From an uncultured Bacteroidales bacterium (GTDB lineage Bacteria > Bacteroidota > Bacteroidia > Bacteroidales > ML635J-15): a DNA stretch of 64,000 bases. The translations under genes were made by a program, and so were the position numbers. How positions within the stretch are numbered: position 1 is the first letter of the stretch; each line of letters starts with the position of its first letter. The stretch lies in NCBI GenBank assembly GCA_937899245.1, contig CALDKB010000028.1:6665-70664 (forward strand), given 5' to 3'. Shown here one piece after another: positions 34,828-43,150 of this stretch. The notes under the pieces are model-generated. The model was given only the letters and a program-made list of their open reading frames with translations, searched no databases and was not told the DNA's origin.

Positions 34828-36711
34828 CTATTCCATCTTTTCCGCCAACTCCAACCAACGCATTTCTTTGACATCAATCTGCTCTATTACGGCAGAATAC
34901 TCAGTTGACATTGATGCAATTTCCATCGGCGACAAAACGCCAGAATTCATATCCTCCTCCATCTTGGCACGTTTGGCATTCAATTCATCAAGTTCTTTTT
35001 CAAGCATCTCATATTCTCGCTGCTCGTTGTATGTCAACTTCTTCTTGACACCCTTTACGGCTTGTGGCTTTACGGCAACATCTTCCTTGGTCCTTGTGGT
35101 TTTTACTGGTTGTGTATTCTCCAGATACCTTGCATATTCCTTCGAGTCACGGAACTGCGTATAATTGCCAGGAAAATCGACAATCCTTCCATCGCCTTCG
35201 AAAACAAAAACATGGTCGACAATCTTATCCATGAAAAACCTATCATGCGAAACTATTATCACCGAAGCGTCAATCATCGTAAGATATTCCTCAAGCACCT
35301 GTAAAGTCATAATGTCAAGATCGTTTGTGGGTTCATCCATTATCAAGACATTTGGCTGCCGGATAAGTACCGTGCAAAGGTATAGACGACGCTTTTCGCC
35401 TCCGCTCAACTTTCTTACCAACGTATGCTGCATATCTCCGGTAAACATAAAATAATTGAGCAGTCCAGACGCTGAAAAGCTTTTACCATCGCGCAACTTG
35501 ACGTCATCTGAAATCTTGCGTACTATATCAATCGGCTTGTCATCTTCATTGAAAGAAATGCCATCCTGAGTGTAATATGCAAACTTTACCGTCTGTCCAA
35601 TTTCTATATGTCCGCTATCCGGAGACAAATTACCGGTAATAAGATTTAGGAATGTGGTCTTCCCCACTCCATTTTGACCTACAATACCGATTTTTTCTCC
35701 TTTTGCGACCTTATACGAGAAATCGCAAATAATCTTTTTATCGTCGAAAGACTTCGATACATTGTAAATATCAATGATTTTCTTTCCTAAGCGCTGATTT
35801 GCGACATCAAGTTCCAGTTTCCGATTGTCAATGCGTTGTGTAGCACGAGCCTTAAGGTTTTCAAACTCATCAATACGATACTTTGCCTTGTGTGAACGAG
35901 CCTTAGGCATACGGCGAATCCACTCCTGCTCAGTACGCATAAGATTTTGTGCACGTTCGATATTTGCCTGAAGATTTTCAATTCGTTCTGCACGCTTCTC
36001 TACATAATATGTATAGTTACCATTATATGTAAAAGTCTGGCCTCGGTCTATTTCAATTATCGTATCGCAAATATTATCAAGGAAATAGCGATCGTGAGTA
36101 ACCATGAAAATTGTGATGTTCGCCGCCGATAGATAATCTTCGAGCCACTCGATAATATTAAGGTCAAGCTGGTTTGTAGGCTCGTCGAGAATTAGCAGTT
36201 GCGGCTCACATATAAGTAAACCGGCAAGAGCCACACGTTTTTTCTGACCGCCGCTCAGCTGGCCGATTTTTCTATCAAAATCATGAATGTTCAGTTTGCC
36301 AAGAATTTGCTTTATACGCGACTCGTAGTCCCATGCATTCAAGGCGTCCATCTTGTCGAGTAAACCGGGCAAAATCTCGTGCGTCTCCGAAAACAGGCAA
36401 TTATTATAGTCGCGGATTGTTGAAGTTATCTCGTTTTCAAGCACGAAGACCGCATCCAATACCGTTTTGTTAGGGTCGATATCAATTTCCTGCGGCAAAT
36501 AACCGATTCGCACATCGCGGCGGAAACTCAGCTTACCACTGTCGGAAGAATCTGTGCCTGCCAAAATGTTAAGCAACGATGTCTTACCTGTACCATTTTT
36601 TGCAACTAGAGCAATTTTCTGCCCTTCGGAAATATTAATGTTAATATTCTCGAACAGCAACTTGTCGCCATAACGCTTGCTAATGTTTTCGGCTTGAAGA
36701 AGGCTTTCCAT
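34828..36711 (-). CDS. ABC-F family ATPase (Uup-like)
   Basis: A 627-residue cytoplasmic protein with two ATP-binding domains and no membrane spans, the ABC-F arrangement. Domain 1 has Walker A AKNGTGKTS near 35-43, signature LSGGQKKRV and Walker B LLILDEPTN; domain 2 has GQNGVGKTT near 345-353, LSGGEKRRL and VLIMDEPTN. The inter-domain linker (about 240-310) is Arg-rich and coiled, as in proteins that reach into the ribosomal E site; the C-terminal coiled coil (about 560-627) is the Uup DNA/ribosome-binding part. Uup relatives act in ribosome quality control and transposon excision. Single gene with own -7 element. Confidence 0.92.
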   Translation of the reverse strand: MESLLQAENISKRYGDKLLFENININISEGQKIALVAKNGTGKTSLLNILAGTDSSDSGKLSFRRDVRIGYLPQEIDIDPNKTVLDAVFVLENEITSTIRDYNNCLFSETHEILPGLLDKMDALNAWDYESRIKQILGKLNIHDFDRKIGQLSGGQKKRVALAGLLICEPQLLILDEPTNQLDLNIIEWLEDYLSAANITIFMVTHDRYFLDNICDTIIEIDRGQTFTYNGNYTYYVEKRAERIENLQANIERAQNLMRTEQEWIRRMPKARSHKAKYRIDEFENLKARATQRIDNRKLELDVANQRLGKKIIDIYNVSKSFDDKKIICDFSYKVAKGEKIGIVGQNGVGKTTFLNLITGNLSPDSGHIEIGQTVKFAYYTQDGISFNEDDKPIDIVRKISDDVKLRDGKSFSASGLLNYFMFTGDMQHTLVRKLSGGEKRRLYLCTVLIRQPNVLIMDEPTNDLDIMTLQVLEEYLTMIDASVIIVSHDRFFMDKIVDHVFVFEGDGRIVDFPGNYTQFRDSKEYARYLENTQPVKTTRTKEDVAVKPQAVKGVKKKLTYNEQREYEMLEKELDELNAKRAKMEEDMNSGVLSPMEIASMSTEYSAVIEQIDVKEMRWLELAEKME

Positions 36712-36730
36712 GTTTAAGTCTTATATTTTA

Positions 36731-36738
36731 CAAAGTTA
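36731..36738 (-). promoter_or_regulatory. -7 promoter element of the ABC-F gene
   Basis: TAACTTTG on the minus strand, a perfect match, 19 bases before the start at 36711. Confidence 0.5.
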
Positions 36739-36772
36739 TGAATTATTCGCTGAAAGTTCTGAAGAAATCAAA

Positions 36773-37897
36773 TCAATAGGTTTCCTCCAGCCAACGAGAC
36801 AAAAATACATTATACACCGAATAACTTCTGTCGTTAATACCTATTGTTTCAAGCAACAATTCCTTTTCGGTAAGAGCCTCCAAGTTTCTTCGTGCATTGG
36901 TGGCACTTCCCAAACCATACTTTGCAAGAAACTTAGCCGAAGTTACACTTTGTACAGCTTGTTCTTTTGCTATTGCAATTAACAATAGCCACTGCTGATC
37001 GGTTATCAAATTGCGTATCTGCAAAAAATTGGACGCTTCCTTTTCTAAAATTTCACGACTAGCTTTACGGGCAACCGACACAGATACAACCTTTGGCTTC
37101 ATATTAAATATTTCGTTGCATAGCGATTGCGTGTAAAACGTATGCAGCCGCGTCCATTCAAGAATGTATGCCAAGGCATCATCATCAACAACAGTAGGAG
37201 CGAATTTTTCACGAATAAAAGCAGAATATTTATCGACATCTATTTTATCAAGCGACAATTGTCTGGTGCTAGAATAAAACGGTCGTGCCGCATTTGTAAA
37301 TATCTGTGTCATAATAGATTGTTTACTTCCACAGTAAATAAAGCTAATATTATGCATCTGCTGTGTATATGTCCGCAACAAGGCCTCAACGTTCTTTTCG
37401 GGATAGGTGGTAATCTGCTGAAACTCATCAAACGCCAACACAACATGACGTTTCTGCGAGTTCAGAAATGTAAACAAACCCTTCAATGTATATTCCTTTT
37501 CCGACGGAACGGCAAAACTAAACTCCACCTGCGGAAGCCCACTCACAGGATCGTATGTAATAACTGGACGATAAGCCTTCAACAACGACATAAATTTATT
37601 GCCTATACTTGTTTTCTCCGGAAATTTTGCAAGTATCGCCTCGGCCAACGTCTTTATAAAATCCTTAAGAGATAATGTCGCAAAAATGTCCACATATATG
37701 GTATCCAATGGCAATTTATCTTCTTCAATCTTATAAAAAGTGTGATATATCAGCCCTGTTTTTCCTAGTTTACGAGGAGAAATCAGCGTCGTATCAAGAC
37801 CATTCTCAATGTTAGACAATAATGCTTTGGTTTCTTTCTCCCTATCACAGAAGAAATTTGGCGAAATATAACCCTTGGCAATGAATGGATTCTGCAT
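36773..37897 (-). CDS. AAA/STAND-type ATPase of the archaeal-ATPase-like group with C-terminal winged helix
   Basis: With the ATG at 37897 (which follows the promoter; a longer frame upstream would run into it) the protein has 374 residues. The N-terminus NPFIAKGYISPNFFCDREKE is the family opening, P-loop ISPRKLGKTGL is at 39-49, Walker B VVLAFDEFQ at 152-160 and a sensor-like YCGSKQS at 188-194. The last about 75 residues read as a winged helix (LAKYGLGSATNARRNLEALTEKELL). These ATPases occur in several copies in Bacteroidetes genomes and their role is not known. The promoter abuts an iterated dyad repeat. Confidence 0.82.
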   Translation of the reverse strand: MQNPFIAKGYISPNFFCDREKETKALLSNIENGLDTTLISPRKLGKTGLIYHTFYKIEEDKLPLDTIYVDIFATLSLKDFIKTLAEAILAKFPEKTSIGNKFMSLLKAYRPVITYDPVSGLPQVEFSFAVPSEKEYTLKGLFTFLNSQKRHVVLAFDEFQQITTYPEKNVEALLRTYTQQMHNISFIYCGSKQSIMTQIFTNAARPFYSSTRQLSLDKIDVDKYSAFIREKFAPTVVDDDALAYILEWTRLHTFYTQSLCNEIFNMKPKVVSVSVARKASREILEKEASNFLQIRNLITDQQWLLLIAIAKEQAVQSVTSAKFLAKYGLGSATNARRNLEALTEKELLLETIGINDRSYSVYNVFLSRWLEETY

Positions 37898-37912
37898 AAC
37901 TCTTATTTTTCG

Positions 37913-37940
37913 CAAAGATAAATATTTCTGCGAAATCCAA
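37913..37940 (-). promoter_or_regulatory. Bacteroidetes-type promoter of the AAA ATPase gene
   Basis: Minus-strand TATCTTTG at 37913-37920 and TTG at 37938-37940, 17 bases apart, 16 bases before the start at 37897. The -33 element touches the repeat array at 37940-37978. Confidence 0.6.
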
Positions 37941-37978
37941 CCTATTTTAGGTTACCTATTTTAGGTTACCTATTTTAG
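37940..37978. repeat. Tandem 14-bp dyad repeat next to the AAA ATPase promoter
   Basis: ACCTATTTTAGGTT occurs at 37940-37953 and 37954-37967, followed by ACCTATTTTAG at 37968-37978 (2.8 copies, no variation). Each unit with its flanking A forms the dyad AACCTA-N3-TAGGTT. The array starts at the -33 element, as an operator array would. Confidence 0.85.
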
Positions 37979-38063
37979 ACAAGATTTTTTAAGTATACAC
38001 TTACATAAAACCCTATATACCAACAATATACAATTACCAACACATCAAACAGCCCATCAAAAA

Positions 38064-38756
38064 CTAGAATATTTTCCAAATATTTTCATCCGGAAATGGT
38101 GCTTCAATAACAATTTCCTCCTTTTTTACGGGGTGTGTAAAGGTAATTTTTGCAGCGTGTAGGTTTATTCCTCCATTCTTGTTTGAACGCGGATAGCCGT
38201 ATTTCAAGTCGCCACGAATTGGACAGCCCATATTTGCCAACTGACAGCGAATCTGATGATGACGTCCTGTATGCAAGTCTATTTCAAGGAGATAGTAACG
38301 TTCGGAATGGCCAACGACTTTATATGAAAGGCTTGAACGCTTAGCATCTGCGTGCGACTCCTCAACCACATAAGATTTATTCTGCTTTACGTTTCGATAA
38401 ATAAAGTCTACAAGTGTATCGCTATCCTTGGGCGGCTTGTTCGACACGATTGCAAGATAAGTCTTGTGGGCATCCTTTGTACGGAAAAGTTCGCTCAAAC
38501 GGGTCAAGGCCTTGCTAGTCTTTGCAAAAAGCACCACTCCGCTTACTGGCCTGTCGATACGATGCGGCACACCGAGGAAAACATTTCCAGGCTTGTTGTC
38601 GCGCTCCTTGATATATGACTTTAAGATGTCGGACAAAGGCATATCGCCGGTATTGTCACCTTGAACAATCTGCCCAGCCTGCTTATTTACAGCAATAATA
38701 TGATTGTCCTCGTATAGAATATCGACTGTTCGGTTATTGTTATGCTGCACATCCAT
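38064..38756 (-). CDS. RluA family rRNA/tRNA pseudouridine synthase
   Basis: A 230-residue single-domain pseudouridine synthase that converts uridine to pseudouridine in RNA. It shows NKQAGQIVQG near 24-33, the catalytic Asp68 in HRIDRPVSGVVLF, and LLEIDLHTGRHHQIRCQLAN with CPIRGDLKYG, all family signatures. No S4 RNA-binding domain is present, as in RluA/TruC-type members. The gene starts 34 bases after panB on the same strand and may be co-transcribed with it. Target position cannot be assigned. Confidence 0.9.
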   Translation of the reverse strand: MDVQHNNNRTVDILYEDNHIIAVNKQAGQIVQGDNTGDMPLSDILKSYIKERDNKPGNVFLGVPHRIDRPVSGVVLFAKTSKALTRLSELFRTKDAHKTYLAIVSNKPPKDSDTLVDFIYRNVKQNKSYVVEESHADAKRSSLSYKVVGHSERYYLLEIDLHTGRHHQIRCQLANMGCPIRGDLKYGYPRSNKNGGINLHAAKITFTHPVKKEEIVIEAPFPDENIWKIF

Positions 38757-38790
38757 AATTGTACGTTGTCAATTGTTACTTGTCAATTGA

Positions 38791-39603
38791 TTAGTATTGC
38801 TCCTGGTCGTTAGGGAAATTTCCGGACTTTACATCAGAGATATAATTTGTAACTGCATCGGTAATTACATTGTCTAGATTTGCATATCTACGCAAAAAAC
38901 GAGGAGAAAATTCCTGAGTAATTCCAAGCATATCATGCATAACAAGCACCTGACCATCGGCAGCACCAGCACCAATACCAATAATCGGGATCTTTATCTC
39001 CGAAACAATACGAGCAGTTAAGCTAGCCGGAATTTTTTCGAGAACGATAGCAAAGCAACCTGCTTCCTGCAACAAATAAGCATCTTCGACAAGACGCGAA
39101 GCCTCTTCGTCTTCCTTTGCGCGAACGGCATATGTACCAAATTTGTGGATACTTTGTGGAGTAAGCCCCAAATGTCCCATTACAGGAATACCAGCAGACA
39201 GAATTCGCTTAATCGACTCCTCCGATTCGGCGCCACCTTCAAGTTTAACCGCACTCGCGCCAGTTTCCTTCATAATGCGTATCGCCGATGACAATGCTTC
39301 CTTAGAATTACTCTGATAAGTGCCGAAAGGCATATCAACCACAACCAAAGCTCGCTTTACTCCACGAACTACACTGGCGGCATGGTAAATCATCTCGTCC
39401 AGAGTAATTGGCAACGTCGAATCGTAACCTGCCATTACGTTCGATGCGGAATCTCCGACCAAAATTATTTCAATTCCAGCATTATCAATGATTTTAGCCA
39501 TACTGTAGTCGTAAGCTGTCAACATTGATATTTTCTCTCCACGATTCTTCATTTCTTGAAGAATATGGGTCGTTACTCGTTTTATCTCCTTATGTACAGA
39601 CAT
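38791..39603 (-). CDS. panB: 3-methyl-2-oxobutanoate hydroxymethyltransferase
   Basis: PanB makes ketopantoate from 2-oxoisovalerate and methylene-tetrahydrofolate, the first committed step to pantothenate. The 270-residue protein, started at the ATG at 39603, has MLTAYDYSMAKIIDNAGIE, VGDSASNVMAGYDSTLPITLDEM (metal-binding Asp), VVDMPFGTYQ, VKLEGG, HLGLTPQS and GIGAGAADGQVLVMHDMLG. All active-site motifs are intact. It is separated from panC-panD by about 35 kb and is followed by the RluA-type gene after 34 bases. Confidence 0.96.
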   Translation of the reverse strand: MSVHKEIKRVTTHILQEMKNRGEKISMLTAYDYSMAKIIDNAGIEIILVGDSASNVMAGYDSTLPITLDEMIYHAASVVRGVKRALVVVDMPFGTYQSNSKEALSSAIRIMKETGASAVKLEGGAESEESIKRILSAGIPVMGHLGLTPQSIHKFGTYAVRAKEDEEASRLVEDAYLLQEAGCFAIVLEKIPASLTARIVSEIKIPIIGIGAGAADGQVLVMHDMLGITQEFSPRFLRRYANLDNVITDAVTNYISDVKSGNFPNDQEQY

Positions 39604-39624
39604 AATCACAAATTAAATTGAATA

Positions 39625-39632
39625 CAAAAGTA
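39625..39632 (-). promoter_or_regulatory. -7 promoter element of panB
   Basis: TACTTTTG on the minus strand, 21 bases before the start. A second perfect element (TATCTTTG, 39645-39652) lies just upstream, so two start sites are possible. Confidence 0.4.
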
Positions 39633-39683
39633 TGAAAAAAGTTTCAAAGATAAAGATGTCTTCTAAAAAGAGATAATGAATGG

Positions 39684-39714
39684 TTGCATAAGCTTTTGGA
39701 ATAACTTACATTTG
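39684..39714 (+). promoter_or_regulatory. Bacteroidetes-type promoter of the flavodoxin/ferredoxin gene
   Basis: TTG at 39684-39686 and TACATTTG at 39707-39714, 20 bases apart, 19 bases before the ATG at 39734. Confidence 0.6.
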
Positions 39715-39733
39715 CAATATAATATTGAGAACT

Positions 39734-40540
39734 ATGAAAACAGTACATGCCCTATATTTCAGTGCAACGTTAACGACAGCAAAAGTTGTTGAAGCAATTG
39801 CAAAGTCGGTGGCAGCATCGCTAAACGCACCTCTAGTAACACATAATATTACTACACCCGAATCGCGGCTATCAACGCTTGCTTTTTGCGACAACGACAT
39901 AGTGATTTTTGGTGTCCCTGTTTATATCGGACGCGTGCCTAACCTCATCAAGCCTTGGCTTGAAACAATTCGCGGGAATGGTGCGTTGGGCGTTCCGGTT
40001 GTGGTTTACGGAAACCGCAACTACGACGATGCTCTTGTTGAACTGTACGACATGATGGCAGAATGTGGGTTCATGAATATTGCTGCGGCGGCATTTGTTG
40101 GCGAACATTCGTTCTCGCAGTTCCTTGGTGCCAAACGGCCAGATGACGACGACATACGGAAAGCCGAAGATTTTGGCAAAGCTGTTGCTCAGGACCTTAG
40201 TCCAAAACAACTAAACATTCCAGGCAATCGTCCTTACAGATTTTTCAAGGCCGTGGACGAAGACGGCAAGCCATTCGACATTCGCAAGGTTAAACCGGTT
40301 ACCGACAATACCCAATGCACAAAATGCGGAATTTGTGCTTCGCTATGCCCGATGGGTGCTATTTCGAAAGAAGACTATTCGAATGTGGAAGGAATCTGCA
40401 TAAAGTGCGGAGCCTGCGTGAAAAGATGTCCAAACAATGCAAAATCGTTTACCGATAGCGAATATTTACGTCATTTGGCTATTTTGGAGAAGAATTTTGG
40501 TGGAATAAGACGAGAACCTGATGTGTTCGGAATCTGTTGA
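39734..40540 (+). CDS. flavodoxin-like protein fused to a 2x[4Fe-4S] ferredoxin (EFR1-type)
   Basis: A 268-residue cytoplasmic redox protein. Residues 1-165 form a flavodoxin-like domain (LYFSATLTTAKVVEA as FMN phosphate loop, FGVPVYIGRVPN, VVYGNRNYDDAL). Residues 190-240 hold two Cys clusters, C195-x2-C198-x2-C201-x3-C205P and C222-x2-C225-x2-C228-x3-C232P, the pattern for two [4Fe-4S] centres. EFR1 family proteins are thought to pass electrons; partners are unknown. Start ATG 39734 follows a good promoter; an in-frame TTG at 39725 is rejected. Confidence 0.9.
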   Translation: MKTVHALYFSATLTTAKVVEAIAKSVAASLNAPLVTHNITTPESRLSTLAFCDNDIVIFGVPVYIGRVPNLIKPWLETIRGNGALGVPVVVYGNRNYDDALVELYDMMAECGFMNIAAAAFVGEHSFSQFLGAKRPDDDDIRKAEDFGKAVAQDLSPKQLNIPGNRPYRFFKAVDEDGKPFDIRKVKPVTDNTQCTKCGICASLCPMGAISKEDYSNVEGICIKCGACVKRCPNNAKSFTDSEYLRHLAILEKNFGGIRREPDVFGIC

Positions 40541-40869
40541 CGGACTTCCTCCTCAGTCCTGTCATTGCTGACGCATAGCGAACCGAACAAGCGAAGCGTT
40601 TTGTGTATGTCTGCAGATCCGCAACTTGTTAAAACGTATAAAAGCAATCAAAAAAAATCCTCCTCTTTTCCAGATGCTGAAACAAGTTCAGCATGACGAA
40701 AAGGGGAAGATTTTTTAATATCATCTCCAAATTTCTCGCTGGCGGTGTGTTAGTCGAAGCCACGATAACGGAAAGGTGTTTTTAAACCGACCCTTCACAG
40801 CAACCGAAGCTCAGGGTGCGGCTCTTTCACGACGATATTTTCACTACAGTTAGCGCCAGTTCAGCCGGT
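40541..40869. other. Intergenic region of 329 bases between convergent genes
   Basis: No convincing gene is present. Besides the long hairpin at 40652-40716 the region holds GC-richer patches (for example near 40730-40850) whose base composition differs from the AT-rich spacers elsewhere. I could not match them to a known element. Confidence 0.6.
40652..40716. terminator. Long hairpin, probable bidirectional terminator or dispersed palindromic repeat
   Basis: A 19-bp outer stem (AAAAAATCCTCCTCTTTTC with GAAAAGGGGAAGATTTTTT, two wobble-type differences) encloses an inner hairpin GCTGAA-ACAAG-TTCAGC. A and T runs lie at the two ends, fitting termination on both strands. The inner sequence resembles short dispersed palindromes seen in many bacterial genomes. 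Confidence 0.7.
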
Positions 40870-42393
40870 CTAGTGTCTGAAATGGCGAATTCCGGTGAAT
40901 ACCATTGGAATATTGTGCTCGTTGCAATACTTGATTGTATCCTCGTCGCGTATTGAGCCACCAGGTTGAATTACAGCAGAAATACCTTCCTTGTCGGCAA
41001 TCTCGATTGAATCTGCAAACGGGAAGAACGCATCGGAAGCAAGAACGGCACCGTTCAAGTCGAAACCAAAGCTCTTTGCCTTTTCAATTGCCTGCTTCAA
41101 CGCATCAACACGTGATGTCTGGCCAGTACCGCTTGCCAATAGCTGTGCATTCTTTGCCAAAACTATTGCATTCGACTTGGTGCTCTTAACAACCTTGTTG
41201 GCAAAGAACAAATCCTGAATTTGTGCCGATGTAGGTTTCATTTCTGTAACATATCTCAAATCGTCAAGAGTTTCGATACGAGTATCGCGTTCTTGAACCA
41301 AGACGCCATTAAGAGCGGTACGCATTACGTGCTTAGAAACCTCGTTGTGCTTCTGAACCAAGATAATACGATTTTTCTTCTGCTCAAGGATTTCCAAAGC
41401 CTCCTTTGTAAAGTCAGGAGCAATAATAACCTCAAAGAAAATCTTGTTGATTTCGGATGCAACTTCATGTCCTACAGGACGGTTTGTTACGATAATACCT
41501 CCGTATGCAGAAACCGGATCACAAGCCAAAGCGTCCTTCCATGCCTGCATAAGAGTTGAACGTGTTGCAATACCGCAAGCATTGTTATGCTTTAATATTG
41601 CCACTGTTGTATCCTCGAATTCGCGGATAAGGTTAATGCCTGCGTCAATGTCAAGCATATTGTTATAGCTAACTTCCTTGCCATGCAATTTTTGGAACAT
41701 TTCATTGAAATCGCCAAAGAACTTTGCCTGCTGATGAGGATTTTCGCCATAACGCAAAGAAGCAGAAACACGCTGCGAAACCTTCAATTCGCTCATATTG
41801 TCGCCATCGAACCAGTTGAAAATTGCGGAATCGTAATTAGAACTTATGCCAAAAGCTTCGCAAGCAAACTTACGGCGAGTTTCAAGATTCGTAGAGCAAT
41901 CATTTTCGGCAATTATATTGCAAAGTTCCTGGTACTGACCTTTATGCGACACAATCAGGACATCCTTGTAGTTCTTTGCGGCAGCACGAATTAGAGAAAT
42001 TCCGCCTATATCAATCTTTTCAATAATCTCGGATTCTGAAGCCTGACTTTTAACTGTCTGCTCGAACGGATACAAATCAACGATAACAAGGTCAATTTCT
42101 GGGATTTCATACTTCATCATCTGTTCCTGATGGTCTTCGTTTTCACGAACAGCAAGAATACCTCCAAAAATTTTGGGATGTAATGTTTTTACCCTACCAT
42201 CAAGAATCGACGGATATCCAGTTACATCTTCAACTTTTGTTACCGCTACACCCAATGAGGAAATAAAATCATAGGTGCCACCTGTTGAGTAAATCTTCAC
42301 ATCGTTATTACTTAAATTCTTGACGACCAAATCAAGGTCATGCTTATCAAACACAGAAATTAGTGCCGATTTAATTTTCTTTTGCATTTGCAT
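40870..42393 (-). CDS. purH: bifunctional AICAR transformylase / IMP cyclohydrolase
   Basis: PurH performs the last two steps of IMP synthesis. The 507-residue protein has the N-terminal cyclohydrolase (MGS-like) domain (about 1-145: STGGTYDFISSLGV, VTGYPSILDGRVKTLHPKI) and the C-terminal transformylase domain (LRYGENPHQQA near 216, KHNNACG near 267, DPVSAYGG, the SDAFFPFADS and IQPGGSIRD motifs near 460-485). Its start lies 19 bases after rlmB, so it is likely the last gene of the tmk-rlmB unit. ATG at 42387 is an equally good start. Confidence 0.96.
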   Translation of the reverse strand: MQMQKKIKSALISVFDKHDLDLVVKNLSNNDVKIYSTGGTYDFISSLGVAVTKVEDVTGYPSILDGRVKTLHPKIFGGILAVRENEDHQEQMMKYEIPEIDLVIVDLYPFEQTVKSQASESEIIEKIDIGGISLIRAAAKNYKDVLIVSHKGQYQELCNIIAENDCSTNLETRRKFACEAFGISSNYDSAIFNWFDGDNMSELKVSQRVSASLRYGENPHQQAKFFGDFNEMFQKLHGKEVSYNNMLDIDAGINLIREFEDTTVAILKHNNACGIATRSTLMQAWKDALACDPVSAYGGIIVTNRPVGHEVASEINKIFFEVIIAPDFTKEALEILEQKKNRIILVQKHNEVSKHVMRTALNGVLVQERDTRIETLDDLRYVTEMKPTSAQIQDLFFANKVVKSTKSNAIVLAKNAQLLASGTGQTSRVDALKQAIEKAKSFGFDLNGAVLASDAFFPFADSIEIADKEGISAVIQPGGSIRDEDTIKYCNEHNIPMVFTGIRHFRH

Positions 42394-42412
42394 ATATTAT
42401 GTTTTAATATTG

Positions 42413-43150
42413 TTACTTACTAATAATTCGCTGTCTAACCACTTCATATACAATAACGGCCGTCGATACCGACACATTCAGCGACTCTGTTTTGCCTGTC
42501 ATAGGTATTTTTACCAGTTTGTCGGCCCTTTTCAACAATGGCCTTGAAATTCCGACATCCTCCGACCCCATTATAATAGCTGTAGGTCCAGAAAAATTCT
42601 CGCTATAAACTATATCATCAGCTTTCTCGGTTGCTGCAAACACCTTGAAACCGCTCTGCTGCAAAAACAGCACTGTATCGACAAGATTTTTTTCACGGCA
42701 TACCGGTATATTATACAATGCGCCAGCCGAAGTCTTTATCGCATCTTCAGTAATTTTTGCCGAATTTGTTTCAGGAATTACAATAGCTGTAACGCCGGCG
42801 CATTCGCATGAACGTGCAATTGCTCCAAAATTGCGAACATCGGTAATACTGTCGAGCAAAACGACAAGGGGCACTTTCCCATCATCAAAGGCACCCATCA
42901 CAATAGTTTCCAAATTCTGATATGCTACCGGTGAAATATACGCCACTACTCCCTGATGATTACGATTGGTAATCTTGTCAAGTTTGCCTGCTGGAACATA
43001 CTGCGTATTTATCTTGTTCTTGCGCAACTCAGCAAAAAGTTCGCCCGACAACTCCCCGACAAGGTTTTGTCGAACAAGCACCTTATCTATCTCCTGTCCT
43101 GCTCTTATCGCCTCAAGGACCGGCCTTATTCCAAAAATAAAATCACTCAT
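42413..43150 (-). CDS. rlmB: 23S rRNA (guanosine-2'-O-)-methyltransferase, TrmH/SpoU family
   Basis: A 245-residue SPOUT-fold RNA methyltransferase. The N-terminal substrate-binding domain (FGIRPVLEAIRAGQEIDKVLV) is followed by the catalytic domain with LLDSITDVRNFGAIARSCECAGV near 95-117, the AdoMet-knot motif IMGSEDVGISRPLL near 195-208 and IPMTGKTESLNVSVSTAVIVYE near 216-237. It begins inside the end of the GWxTD gene (8-base overlap) and lies 19 bases ahead of purH. Assignment to rlmB and not another TrmH member is by overall likeness. Confidence 0.9.
   Translation of the reverse strand: MSDFIFGIRPVLEAIRAGQEIDKVLVRQNLVGELSGELFAELRKNKINTQYVPAGKLDKITNRNHQGVVAYISPVAYQNLETIVMGAFDDGKVPLVVLLDSITDVRNFGAIARSCECAGVTAIVIPETNSAKITEDAIKTSAGALYNIPVCREKNLVDTVLFLQQSGFKVFAATEKADDIVYSENFSGPTAIIMGSEDVGISRPLLKRADKLVKIPMTGKTESLNVSVSTAVIVYEVVRQRIISK

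Noticed and set aside
36773..37897. AAA ATPase as a transposon-encoded protein
   Set aside because: No transposase, inverted termini or target duplication is visible around it.
37940..37978. Tandem repeat as a CRISPR array
   Set aside because: Units are 14 bases, directly adjacent without spacers, fewer than three copies, and no cas genes are present.
38766..38789. Direct repeat TTGTCAATTG (two copies, 14-base period) between panB and the RluA-type gene
   Set aside because: Two short copies in AT-rich sequence can arise by chance; no promoter or hairpin accompanies them.
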